From UBA1429 sp964482225 (GTDB lineage: Bacteria; Chloroflexota; Anaerolineae; UBA1429), in the NCBI GenBank assembly GCA_964482225.1, contig CAYZWT010000014.1, positions 31,079 through 95,078 on the forward strand: a stretch of DNA of 64,000 nt, written 5' to 3'. The notes under the pieces were generated by a model. That model had not been told where the DNA came from. It did not search any database and saw nothing but the letters and a program-made list of their open reading frames with translations. Below, in pieces: positions 42,144-49,730 of this stretch (positions are counted from its first letter, which is position 1; every line of letters starts with the position of its first letter). The position numbers and the translations under genes are program-made.

Positions 42144-42539
42144 ATGGCAGGCATCGGTGAGCAGGTCAAGACGGCGGATTGGAAAAGCGAAAAACACGTC
42201 CCGGTGATCGAGTGCCCCGACAGCGTCAAGGCGGGCGAGTTCTTTGACATCAAGGTGAGCCTGGGCAAAGAGGTGGCGCACCCCAACACGACCGAGCACC
42301 ACATCTCGTGGATCTCGCTCTACTTCAAGCCGGAGGGCGGCCAGTTTGTGCACCAGGTGGGCCATTACGAGTTCACGGCCCACGGTGAGCACACTTCTGG
42401 CCCCAATATGGGCCCTGTGTACACGTTTCATGGCGTAACCACGTCGGCCAGTCTGGCCGAGCCGGGGATGCTGTTCGCCGTGGCGATGTGCAATATCCAC
42501 GGCCTCTGGGAGAGCAGCAAGGCGATCACAGTAGCGTAA
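42144..42539 (+). CDS. Superoxide reductase (neelaredoxin / class II type)
   Basis: 131 residues from ATG 42144, with GGAGG 8 bp upstream. It reduces superoxide to peroxide at a non-heme Fe(His4Cys) centre. Ligands are visible: H18 with the neighbouring Glu16/Lys17 of EKHVP, H46 in HPNTTEHH, H52, and C116 and H119 in CNIHGLW. There is no N-terminal desulforedoxin domain. Such enzymes are typical of anaerobes and microaerophiles, which fits a cluster of oxygen-sensitive Fe-S assembly genes. Confidence 0.93.
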   Translation: MAGIGEQVKTADWKSEKHVPVIECPDSVKAGEFFDIKVSLGKEVAHPNTTEHHISWISLYFKPEGGQFVHQVGHYEFTAHGEHTSGPNMGPVYTFHGVTTSASLAEPGMLFAVAMCNIHGLWESSKAITVA

Positions 42540-42569
42540 CGACGCCAGATCGGCAATCTGCTAGAAACA

Positions 42570-42607
42570 AGAGACCGGGGATGGTATGTCCCCGGTCTCT
42601 GCCTTTC
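42570..42607. terminator. Terminator between superoxide reductase and the slipin operon
   Basis: Perfect 12-bp stem AGAGACCGGGGA / TCCCCGGTCTCT, 7-nt loop. It is followed by GCCTTTCC on the plus strand and TTGTTTC on the minus strand, so it probably serves both convergent units. Confidence 0.7.
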
Positions 42608-42615
42608 CAGATGCC

Positions 42616-42699
42616 TCAGGCGCGGCGCGACCACCGGCCGCTGAGGGCCAGCAGCGCGAGACAGATCAACAGCACGACGACGGTTACAGCGGCTCCCAT
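42616..42699 (-). CDS. Predicted 27-residue single-helix membrane protein
   Basis: ATG 42699 with GGAGG 8 bp upstream; stop at 42616. The peptide is almost entirely one hydrophobic helix (VTVVVLLICLALLAL) followed by a basic tail GRWSRRA, giving a predicted N-out/C-in topology. It lies 63 bp after the slipin gene on the same strand and just before a terminator, so it would be the last gene of the NfeD-slipin unit. No homologue is recognised; the call rests on the ribosome binding site, composition and position. Confidence 0.5.
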   Translation of the reverse strand: MGAAVTVVVLLICLALLALSGRWSRRA

Positions 42700-42762
42700 G
42701 ACGCTCTCCTCCAGCCCTGAGAACCCCCAAGGTAGGGGATGGATGCGCCGGGAGCGGGCCGG

Positions 42763-43674
42763 CTAGCCGTCTGCGGATGTATCCTGCATCGCCTGCACGG
42801 CATAGCCCGTTAGGGGCCGCGCCAGGTTCAGCAACTCGCTAGGGATGATGAACTTGGTGGCCTCGCCCTCACCCAGCGCTTTGAGCGCTTCGAGATACTG
42901 GAGCGTCAGGGTCTTGCTATCCACGCCTTGGGCCACCTTGAATATCTCGGCCAGTCCCAACGCTGTGCCCTGAGCGCGCAGGATCGCGGCCTCGCGGTCG
43001 CCCTCAGCTTGCAGGATGGTGGCCTGGCGGTCGCCCTCAGCCTGCAGAATGGTCGCCTGGCGCACACCCTGGGCGGTGCGGATAGCGGCGTCGCGGTCGC
43101 CATCCGCCCTGGTCACCGTGGCGCGGCGATCGCGCTCGGCGGCCATCTGGCGTGTCATGGCTTCTTCCACAGTCCGCGTTGGCACCACTTCGCGAATCTC
43201 GACCGCCGTCACGCGAATGCCCCAGCGATCGGTCACCTCATCCAGCTTTTCATGCAGGATGCGGTTGATCTCGTCGCGTTTGGAGAGCACCTCGTCCAGG
43301 TCCATGGCGCCCACCACGGCGCGCAGGGTGGTGATAGACAACCCGCGCGCGGCGCCGTTAAAGTTCTCCACCTCCAGCACGCTGCGCACCGGATCAATGA
43401 CCTTGTCATAGACCAGCAGGTCAATGGTTACCGAGGCGTTGTCGGCGGTGATGCAGGTTTGAGGCGGCACGTCAAAGAACGCCTCGCGCAGATCGGTCAT
43501 CACGCCCCGATCCACATAGGGGATCAGCAGGATGAGGCCAGGGCCCCGGGCGCCCAGGCTGCGGCCCAGGCGAAAGACCACCAGCCGGCGGTATTCCGGC
43601 ACGATGCGGATCGCCATGGCCAGGACGATGATAACAAAGAGCGCCAGGATGACGGTGATGATGAACGTTTCCAT
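42763..43674 (-). CDS. Slipin / SPFH-Band 7 family protein
   Basis: 303 residues. One N-terminal membrane helix (about 5-24) is followed by the Band 7 domain (RIVPEYRRLVVFRLGR...VPTRTVEEAMTRQMAAER), as in stomatin-like slipins. A coiled-coil region then has three near-identical 11-residue units of the type RQATILQAEGD (about 205-240). Slipins form rings at lipid microdomains and their genes commonly pair with nfeD, as here (12-bp gap). The partner NfeD-type protease is known to cleave slipin in Pyrococcus. Confidence 0.94.
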   Translation of the reverse strand: METFIITVILALFVIIVLAMAIRIVPEYRRLVVFRLGRSLGARGPGLILLIPYVDRGVMTDLREAFFDVPPQTCITADNASVTIDLLVYDKVIDPVRSVLEVENFNGAARGLSITTLRAVVGAMDLDEVLSKRDEINRILHEKLDEVTDRWGIRVTAVEIREVVPTRTVEEAMTRQMAAERDRRATVTRADGDRDAAIRTAQGVRQATILQAEGDRQATILQAEGDREAAILRAQGTALGLAEIFKVAQGVDSKTLTLQYLEALKALGEGEATKFIIPSELLNLARPLTGYAVQAMQDTSADG

Positions 43675-43686
43675 GCAACTACCTCC

Positions 43687-45006
43687 CTATGCTTCCGGTT
43701 CGACCGGCTGCACTTGCAGCCGTACTCCTGATATAGCCACCACTTGGACTTGTTCTCCCTTCTGGATCTCGCGGCCTACCGATACGGCGCTCCAGTTCTC
43801 CAAGTCTACTCGCACCTCGCCGGCGGGGGTCAGGTCGGTCAATGCCTGGCCCTGGCGCCCGATCAATCGCTGGGCGCCCGACTGAGGCGGCAGCCGGCTC
43901 GCCCGCAGGATGGCGCGCAGAACTCCCAGGCTAAAGGCAGCAATGGACGTCCCCATGATGCCGATCAGCCAGGGATTGACCCGCAGGGCCGGCGCGGCCG
44001 GCGGGCTGGCGGTAAAGGGCGCAAAGAGCAGCAGCGAGCCCAGCACAAAGGGCACCAGCGCCGCGATGGTGACGATGGCCTCGGTGTCGGTAAAGAGCGC
44101 CACGGCAAAGAGCAGCAGCGCCAAGAGCAACAACACCACTCCGGCCCAGTTGATGGGCAGGCTCCCCAAGGCGGCGAACGCCAGGATGAACGCCACGGCG
44201 CTGCCCACGCCTGCCACGGTCAAACCCGGGTCGGCCACTTCGGCCAACAGCAGCAGCACCCCCAGCGAAATCAGCAGATAGGCGATATCCGGGTTGGTGA
44301 TGATGTGGATCAGGCGCTCCACCAGGGTCATGGGCTGGCGCTGCAACGGCGCGCCCAGGGTGCGCAGGGCCACATCGCCCCGGGCGGTGGTCACCTGGCG
44401 GCCATCTATCTGGGCCAGGAGGCGTTCCAGGCTGTCGGCGACCTCGTCAATGACGCCCAGCTCTAGCGCTTCAGCCGCCGTGAGGGAGAGATTCTCGCGC
44501 ACGGCCTGCTCGCCCCATTCGGCGTTGCGCCCCCGGGCCGTGGCGATGCTGCGGATCAGCGCGGCGGCGTCGCTGGTCATCTTTTCGTCCATAACGTCGC
44601 CGATCTCGGCGCCCAGTGGCACAGGATGGGCGGCGCCGATATGGGTGGCGGGCGCCATGGCGGCCACGTGCCCGGCCAGGGTGAGGAACAGCCCTGCCGA
44701 GGTGGCTCGCGCCCCGCCGGGGGCCACATAGACGATCACCGGCACAGGCGCCTCCATCATCATCTGGACCATGTCGCGCATGGCGGTCTCCAGGCCGCCG
44801 GGCGTATCCAGCGCCAGCACCACGGCGTGGGCCTGGTCTCGCTCGGCCAGCGCCAGCACGCGATCGAGGTAATTGGCCGTCAGTGGGTTGATGACGCCCT
44901 TGACCTCGGCGACGATAATGGTCCCCTGGGCTGGCGACTGGGCGGCGGCCACGCCGCCCCATAAAGTACAAAGAACAACAATCAGACAGAAAAGGAACCT
45001 CTTCAT
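43687..45006 (-). CDS. NfeD-type membrane-bound serine protease
   Basis: 439 residues with an N-terminal signal peptide (MKRFLFCLIVVLCTLWGGVAAAQ). The ClpP-class protease domain (about 25-225) has LALDTPGGLETAMR, the catalytic Ser in GGARATSAGLFL and the catalytic Lys in MDEKMTSDAAALIRS. Several membrane helices follow (about 240-360), then a C-terminal soluble OB-fold NfeD domain (LIGRQGQALTDLTPAGEVRV). The downstream slipin is the expected substrate or partner in the membrane. Confidence 0.93.
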   Translation of the reverse strand: MKRFLFCLIVVLCTLWGGVAAAQSPAQGTIIVAEVKGVINPLTANYLDRVLALAERDQAHAVVLALDTPGGLETAMRDMVQMMMEAPVPVIVYVAPGGARATSAGLFLTLAGHVAAMAPATHIGAAHPVPLGAEIGDVMDEKMTSDAAALIRSIATARGRNAEWGEQAVRENLSLTAAEALELGVIDEVADSLERLLAQIDGRQVTTARGDVALRTLGAPLQRQPMTLVERLIHIITNPDIAYLLISLGVLLLLAEVADPGLTVAGVGSAVAFILAFAALGSLPINWAGVVLLLLALLLFAVALFTDTEAIVTIAALVPFVLGSLLLFAPFTASPPAAPALRVNPWLIGIMGTSIAAFSLGVLRAILRASRLPPQSGAQRLIGRQGQALTDLTPAGEVRVDLENWSAVSVGREIQKGEQVQVVAISGVRLQVQPVEPEA

Positions 45007-45138
45007 GGTCTTGCCCTCGGAGATCTCCTTGATGAACCCTGTAGGGGCATCGTAACACGGTTTCGGCGCAGGCGCAAGCCCCAGCGCGCCGCGCGCCGCG
45101 TGCCGCGTGCCCGGCCATGCCCTCCTCCGCCAGCCTTG

Positions 45139-45147
45139 TGCTATAAT
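45139..45147 (+). promoter_or_regulatory. Extended -10 promoter of fchA-folD
   Basis: TGC-TATAAT (hexamer 45142-45147), 35 bp before the fchA start codon; no good -35 box at normal spacing. Confidence 0.5.
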
Positions 45148-45182
45148 CCGGCCAGAGAAACCAGCACGAGGGGAGAGAGCCG

Positions 45183-45809
45183 ATGTTTGTGCAAAGCAGC
45201 GTGGGCGCCTATCTGGATGCGCTGGCCTCCTCTGAGCCGACGCCGGGCGGGGGCAGCACCGCCGCCCTGGCCGGGGCGCTGGCCGCCGGGCTGGTCAGCA
45301 TGGTCTGCAACCTGACCATCGGCAAGCGCCGCTACCGCGAGGCCGAACCCACCTTGCGAGAGGTGCTGGCCCGAGCCGAGGCGTTGCGCCGGCGCATGAC
45401 CGACCTGATGGAGCGAGACGCTGCGGCCTATGCCGGGGTGATGCGCGCCCACCGGCTGCCCGGCCAGGCGCCTGAGGAGCAGGCTGTCCGGCAACAGGCG
45501 CTGCAAGAGGCCCTCCAGGAGGCCACCCTGGCCCCGCTGGAGATCGCCGAGGGTTGCGCCCAGGCCCTGGAGCTGGCGCTGCCCGCCGCCGAGCTGGGCA
45601 ATCCCTGGGCCGTGAGCGACGCGGGGGCGGCGGCGTTCCTGGCCGAGGCAGCGCTGCATGCGGCGCTACTCAATGTACACATCAACCTGCGCTCTCTCGA
45701 CGAGGGCGCCTTTGCCCAGGCGGCGCGCAGTCGCCTGGATGACCTGACGTCCCGGGCGCGCCAGAAGGAGCGCATCGTGGCGCTGGTGCGCCAGCGCATT
45801 GCAGGCTGA
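45183..45809 (+). CDS. fchA: FTCD/FchA-type cyclodeaminase-cyclohydrolase
   Basis: 208 residues. All-helical formiminotetrahydrofolate cyclodeaminase fold with the N-terminal TPGGGSTAALAGALAAGLVSMV signature (about 19-40), NLTIGK, and late GNPWAVSDAGAAAFLAEAA. Family members either deaminate formimino-THF or, as FchA of methylotrophs, hydrolyse methenyl-THF to 10-formyl-THF. The adjacent folD, 15 bp downstream, has lost its cyclohydrolase lysine, which argues for the FchA activity. A GAGGGGAGAG site precedes ATG 45183. Confidence 0.9.
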   Translation: MFVQSSVGAYLDALASSEPTPGGGSTAALAGALAAGLVSMVCNLTIGKRRYREAEPTLREVLARAEALRRRMTDLMERDAAAYAGVMRAHRLPGQAPEEQAVRQQALQEALQEATLAPLEIAEGCAQALELALPAAELGNPWAVSDAGAAAFLAEAALHAALLNVHINLRSLDEGAFAQAARSRLDDLTSRARQKERIVALVRQRIAG

Positions 45810-45824
45810 CCGCAGGAGGAACAG

Positions 45825-46682
45825 ATGCCCGCAGAGATTCTCGATGGGCGCGCCGTCGCCCGCGCCATGAGCCAAGAGATCGCCGGAGAGGTCGCCCGCT
45901 GGGTGCAGGAGCAGGGCTATCCGCCCACCCTGGCCATCGTGCAGGTGGGGGCCGACCCTGTCTCGGACCGCTATGTGCAGGCCCTCTCGCGGGGCTTGAA
46001 GGCGGTGGGGATGGGCGCCCAACGCACGGCGCTGCCCGCCGATGCCACGACGGAGCGCCTGGCCGAGACGCTGCACCAGCTCAATGATGATGGGCGCGCG
46101 CACGGCGTCATTGTGCAGTTCCCCTTGCCCCGCCAGATCGAGCCATCGGCGCTGCACGCCCTCTCCCCGCTCAAGGACGTGGATGGCATCCACCCGCTGA
46201 ACGCCGGGCTGTTGCTGCAAGGGTCTGCCGAGGCGCTGGCGCCCGCCACCCCTCTGGGGGGGATCGCGTTGCTGCGCCGCTACGGCATCGCCATCGAGGG
46301 GCGCGAGGCAGTGGTGGTGGGGCGCAGCCGCGTCGTGGGGCTGCCCCTGGCCATGCTCCTGCTACACCGCCACGCCACCGTCACCCTCTGTCACACGCGC
46401 ACGCGCAACCTGGCCGAGGTCACCCGCCGGGCCGAGATCCTGGCGGTGGCCGTGGGGCGGCCCAATCTGGTCACCCCCGATATGGTGCGCCCCGGCGCAG
46501 CGGTGGTAGACTTTGGCATCAACATCGTCAATGGCAACATGGTGGGGGATGTGGATCCGGCGGTGGGCGAGGTGGCGGGTTACCTCACGCCGGTTCCGGG
46601 GGGCGCGGGGCCCATGACCAACGTGATGCTGATGCGCAACACGCTCCAGGCGGCGCAAAGGCAGCGGGAACGCGGGCTCTAG
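45825..46682 (+). CDS. folD: FolD-like methylene-THF dehydrogenase with Leu at the cyclohydrolase Lys
   Basis: 285 residues, co-linear with E. coli FolD without gaps through the N-terminal domain. VQFPLP, KDVDGIHP, and the Rossmann motif VVGRSRVVGLPLAMLLL plus TPVPGGAGPMT are intact. The catalytic Lys of the YVxxK motif (Lys54 of E. coli) is Leu54 here (YVQALSRG, codon CTC 45984-45986). That residue is needed for cyclohydrolase but not dehydrogenase activity. The enzyme is thus predicted to oxidise methylene-THF only, with FchA upstream doing the hydrolysis. Its end overlaps the convergent YhfC-like gene by 4 bp. Confidence 0.93.
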   Translation: MPAEILDGRAVARAMSQEIAGEVARWVQEQGYPPTLAIVQVGADPVSDRYVQALSRGLKAVGMGAQRTALPADATTERLAETLHQLNDDGRAHGVIVQFPLPRQIEPSALHALSPLKDVDGIHPLNAGLLLQGSAEALAPATPLGGIALLRRYGIAIEGREAVVVGRSRVVGLPLAMLLLHRHATVTLCHTRTRNLAEVTRRAEILAVAVGRPNLVTPDMVRPGAAVVDFGINIVNGNMVGDVDPAVGEVAGYLTPVPGGAGPMTNVMLMRNTLQAAQRQRERGL

Positions 46683-47470
46683 GCGCGCTGCTCGGAAAGC
46701 TCGTATAGCCGCGCAATGATCCAGATGCTGATGCCTGCAAAGGCCAGGTTGACGGCCTCGGCCACGGCAAAGCCCGCCAGGCGCGCCAGCCCCGGCACCA
46801 GGACGGCGATGGAGGTGTGATAGAGCACGGCAAAGCCGAACCAGCGCTTTTGGCGCGAGGCCAGGCTCTCCATCACCAGCAGCGCCCAGGCCACCTGGTG
46901 CGGCAGGGCCAGGATGCGCTCCAGCGCCACGGTCAGCGGCTGCGTCCACGAGACGGTGGCCAGCTCGTACAGCGTCGCGGCCTCCGCCGCACCCGCCTCG
47001 CCGCTCATCTGTTGCACCAGCGCCAGCGGGTCCATCCGCCCAATGATCAGGTAGGTGACGAACCCGATGAACGTCAGCCCGGCAAAGAGCCACATGGTCT
47101 CTAGCGCGTTGTGGCCCAGGGCATAGGCCACGCCGTTGCGCCAGGTCAGCCGGTGGTTGCTGCGGGCAAAGAGAAAGCGAAAGCCCAGCCAACGCCCGCT
47201 CTCCTCGATCAGCGCCGTCAGCAGGGCCGTGGCCATCAGCCAGGTAAAGGCGCCCCAGGCGCTCTTGAGCGTCTCTCCCCAGATCACATCCAGGAACACA
47301 CTCAGAGGCAGCCAGGTAAAGAGCTGAAAGACGGCAAAGATCAGCGCGCCATAGGCATACAGGATCCAGGGGGTGCGGGTGCGCCGGCGAAAGTAGAGGA
47401 TGGCGGCCAGGGGATAGCCCACCTGCACGATGAGCGATATGACAAAAGCGAGCACCGTGGCGGCCTGCAA
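46679..47470 (-). CDS. YhfC-like polytopic membrane protein
   Basis: 263 residues from TTG 47470, preceded by GGGGGG; GTG 47455 is an alternative. About seven membrane helices. Two conserved-looking motifs, TALIEESGRWLGFR (about 87-100) and GVAYALGHNALETMWL (about 113-128), give a Glu-Glu and a Gly-His-x3-Glu arrangement like that of YhfC and CPBP-type intramembrane metalloprotease families. Proteolysis is not shown for this family in general. No functional partner is evident. Confidence 0.8.
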   Translation of the reverse strand: MQAATVLAFVISLIVQVGYPLAAILYFRRRTRTPWILYAYGALIFAVFQLFTWLPLSVFLDVIWGETLKSAWGAFTWLMATALLTALIEESGRWLGFRFLFARSNHRLTWRNGVAYALGHNALETMWLFAGLTFIGFVTYLIIGRMDPLALVQQMSGEAGAAEAATLYELATVSWTQPLTVALERILALPHQVAWALLVMESLASRQKRWFGFAVLYHTSIAVLVPGLARLAGFAVAEAVNLAFAGISIWIIARLYELSEQRA

Positions 47471-47505
47471 GGCATCCCCCCTGTGGTATCTGGATCGGTG
47501 GCCCC

Positions 47506-47533
47506 ATTATAGCAGCGCGCCCCAGAGGATCAA
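47506..47533 (-). promoter_or_regulatory. Promoter of the YhfC-like gene
   Basis: Minus strand TTGATC (47528-47533), a 16-bp spacer ending in TGC, and TATAAT (47506-47511), 35 bp upstream of the TTG start. Confidence 0.65.
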
Positions 47534-47651
47534 GTTGACCCTGCAACCGGACCTATCCAGGAATATGGGCGATCTGGCTAGCCGCCATCTGCACAGCTTT
47601 GTGTGCAAAGGCCAACAGGGGCTTGGCGCGGCGCGGCTCAAGCCGAGCCCC

Positions 47652-47718
47652 TGGAGCGCGGACGTCCCGTCCGCAAACGAAACTACGTTTCGTCGCGGGC
47701 CGGGAGGCCCGCCCTCCA
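47652..47718. repeat. Palindromic repeat group, TGGAGCGC family
   Basis: Three consecutive hairpins: GCGGACG TCC CGTCCGC, ACGAAAC TA CGTTTCGT-type, and GCGGGCC...GGCCCGC, bounded by TGGAGCGC (47652) and GCCCTCCA (47711-47718). It lies in the 358-bp gap 47471-47828, which otherwise holds the YhfC promoter and a terminator. Confidence 0.65.
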
Positions 47719-47778
47719 ACCATCGCCAAGAATTTCGGATGGACCCGGCAGACCAGCCCAACTGCGCCTTCACAACAA

Positions 47779-47807
47779 CGGGGCGCTGGCCGTTCATCAG
47801 CGCCCCG
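47779..47807 (-). terminator. Terminator of the BNR-propeller gene
   Basis: 10-bp stem CGGGGCGCTG / CAGCGCCCCG with a 9-nt loop; on the minus strand followed by TTGTTGTG. It lies 22 bp after the stop at 47829. Confidence 0.65.
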
Positions 47808-47828
47808 CCGGTTTCAGCTCTCGCTCGT

Positions 47829-49730
47829 TCAGGCGAGCTGTCGCCTAAAGATGAGCCCGCCCAGGCTCATGGCATACAGGGCGCGGGCATCCTCCTCGTC
47901 CAACAGGACCAGACCAATGATGCTTTGCCCTGCCATTCCTTCGCTAAAGGTCTGCCAGGTGCGCCCACTGTCCGTCGAGCTATAGACGCCGTTGCCTGTG
48001 GCCGCATACAGCACGGCGCCACTGTCAATCTCGCCGATGGCGACCACGCTCAGCACATTGGCGCCATTCGGGTCCACCGCCGTGCTGATCCACACGTCTT
48101 TGGCGCGGCGCAGGGGCCGCAGGCAAAAGGGGCCGGTGGCCAATACGGCCTGATCCGCCACCCCTTCGGTCACATCGGCCGGCATGGTGATCTGCACCCA
48201 ACGCGACTCGGTCTCTTGGGTGGCGATCTGGTGCCAAGTGCGGCCCTGGTTGCGCGAGCGCCAGAGGGCCACCCGCGCCGGCTTGACCCGCGTCCCCTCA
48301 ATGGCCGTGCCCATATACAGGGTATGATCCTCGGCAAAGCCGGGGGAGGCCACGATGCTGAGCACCTCCTGGCCGGCCGTGGGCGGCTCTTCGACGGTTT
48401 GCCAGCTCATGCCGCCGTCGCGGCTGGATAGCAGCTCGCCCTCCGCCGTGCCCGCCCAGCCCAGATTCTCTTCGGCCAGCACCAGCAGGGCCGAGATGCC
48501 CGATTTCTCGTAACGCACGCGCCAGCTCTTGCCGGTGGCGGTTCCGCGCAGGATGCCGATCTCTTGGCTGGCCACAAACACCTGGCCATCGCCGGCGAGC
48601 GCCATCGCCGAGAGCGGCAAATACATATCCAGCCCCTCTACAGCGCGCCACGAGGCCCCTCGATCTTGAGAGACAAAGACGCCTTCTTGCGGCCCTATGG
48701 CGCACAGGGTACCCCCGCTGGCGATCAGCCGCGCCAGGCCGCGCGCGGCCAGGTTGCCCGTGGCCGACACCCAGGTTTGGCCGCCGTCCAGCGACTTGTA
48801 CACGCCCACATCGTGAATGCCCGCCAGTACGACGTCCTCATTGCCTGCCAGCGCCAGCACGGCGCCCGGCATTTCAGCGATGCGGCTCCAGGTAACCCCG
48901 CGATCCGAGGAGACATAGAGGCCGTCGTCAATGCCGGCCACCAGGCGCCCGCTTTTGGCGAAATCGGGCGCGGCCCACACGCAGTTCAGCGCACCCTCGC
49001 CGATCTGCTCGTGCAACTGCTCCCAGTTGCGCCCCTGATCGGTCGAAACATACAGTCCGGCGGACTCGGTGCCCGCAAAAACGGTCTGATCGTTCATATA
49101 GTCGGGGCTGACGATCAACACACCCACCTGCTCATCGAGCATCAGGGTTGTGGGGCGCCAGGCGCGACCCCCGTTGCGCGATACATAGACCCCCTGGTCC
49201 GTCGCGCCAAACAGCACCTCATAGCGCTCCCAGCTTGGCGCCACAGCCACGGCGATCACCGTCATGCTGCTCATGCCAAAGCTGGCGTCTTCCCAATGCT
49301 TGCCTGCGTTGCGCGTCGCCATGAGGGCGCCGCCATCCAGAGAGGCAAAGACCGTGCCGTCCTGCATATAGTTGGGCGAGACGGCCATGCCTGTCACGGT
49401 GCCCTCGGCGTCCCAGCCCTGGGTGCCCCGCGCCCAGGTCATGCCGTCATCCTGGGAATGGAACAGCTCGGCATTGAGCGACCCGGCGAACAACGCGCCG
49501 TCAGGGGCCGCGACCAGGGCGCTCACCAGCGGCGTCGTCAGGCCGTTGAGACGCTGGTGCCAGCTCTCGCCCCCATCCTCAGACATGAACACGCCGCACG
49601 CTGTGGCGGCCCAAAAACGAGTATTCCCAGCGTGCGATGATACGGCTACGCCAAAGACGGCGCCGCCCCCTAGAACTGGGCCCACGCACTGCCAGCGTTC
49701 GCCTGTGGACGCTTGTCCGGTGTGACTCAT
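47829..49730 (-). CDS. BNR/Asp-box beta-propeller protein
   Basis: 633 residues with about eleven Asp-box motifs of the form S/T-x-D-x-G-x-T/S-W, for example SEDGGESWHQ, SRNGGRAWRP, STDQGRNWEQ, SSDRGVTWSR, SLDGGQTWVS, SQDRGASWRA and STDSGRTWQT, spaced about 45 to 55 residues. This predicts one or two sialidase-like beta propellers, as in YCF48/sortilin/BNR proteins. There is no signal peptide or membrane helix, so it may be cytoplasmic. It starts inside the stop of the chaperonin-like gene (ATGA), so the two are translationally coupled, an unusual pairing. Function unknown; protein binding or assembly assistance is possible. Confidence 0.87.
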   Translation of the reverse strand: MSHTGQASTGERWQCVGPVLGGGAVFGVAVSSHAGNTRFWAATACGVFMSEDGGESWHQRLNGLTTPLVSALVAAPDGALFAGSLNAELFHSQDDGMTWARGTQGWDAEGTVTGMAVSPNYMQDGTVFASLDGGALMATRNAGKHWEDASFGMSSMTVIAVAVAPSWERYEVLFGATDQGVYVSRNGGRAWRPTTLMLDEQVGVLIVSPDYMNDQTVFAGTESAGLYVSTDQGRNWEQLHEQIGEGALNCVWAAPDFAKSGRLVAGIDDGLYVSSDRGVTWSRIAEMPGAVLALAGNEDVVLAGIHDVGVYKSLDGGQTWVSATGNLAARGLARLIASGGTLCAIGPQEGVFVSQDRGASWRAVEGLDMYLPLSAMALAGDGQVFVASQEIGILRGTATGKSWRVRYEKSGISALLVLAEENLGWAGTAEGELLSSRDGGMSWQTVEEPPTAGQEVLSIVASPGFAEDHTLYMGTAIEGTRVKPARVALWRSRNQGRTWHQIATQETESRWVQITMPADVTEGVADQAVLATGPFCLRPLRRAKDVWISTAVDPNGANVLSVVAIGEIDSGAVLYAATGNGVYSSTDSGRTWQTFSEGMAGQSIIGLVLLDEEDARALYAMSLGGLIFRRQLA

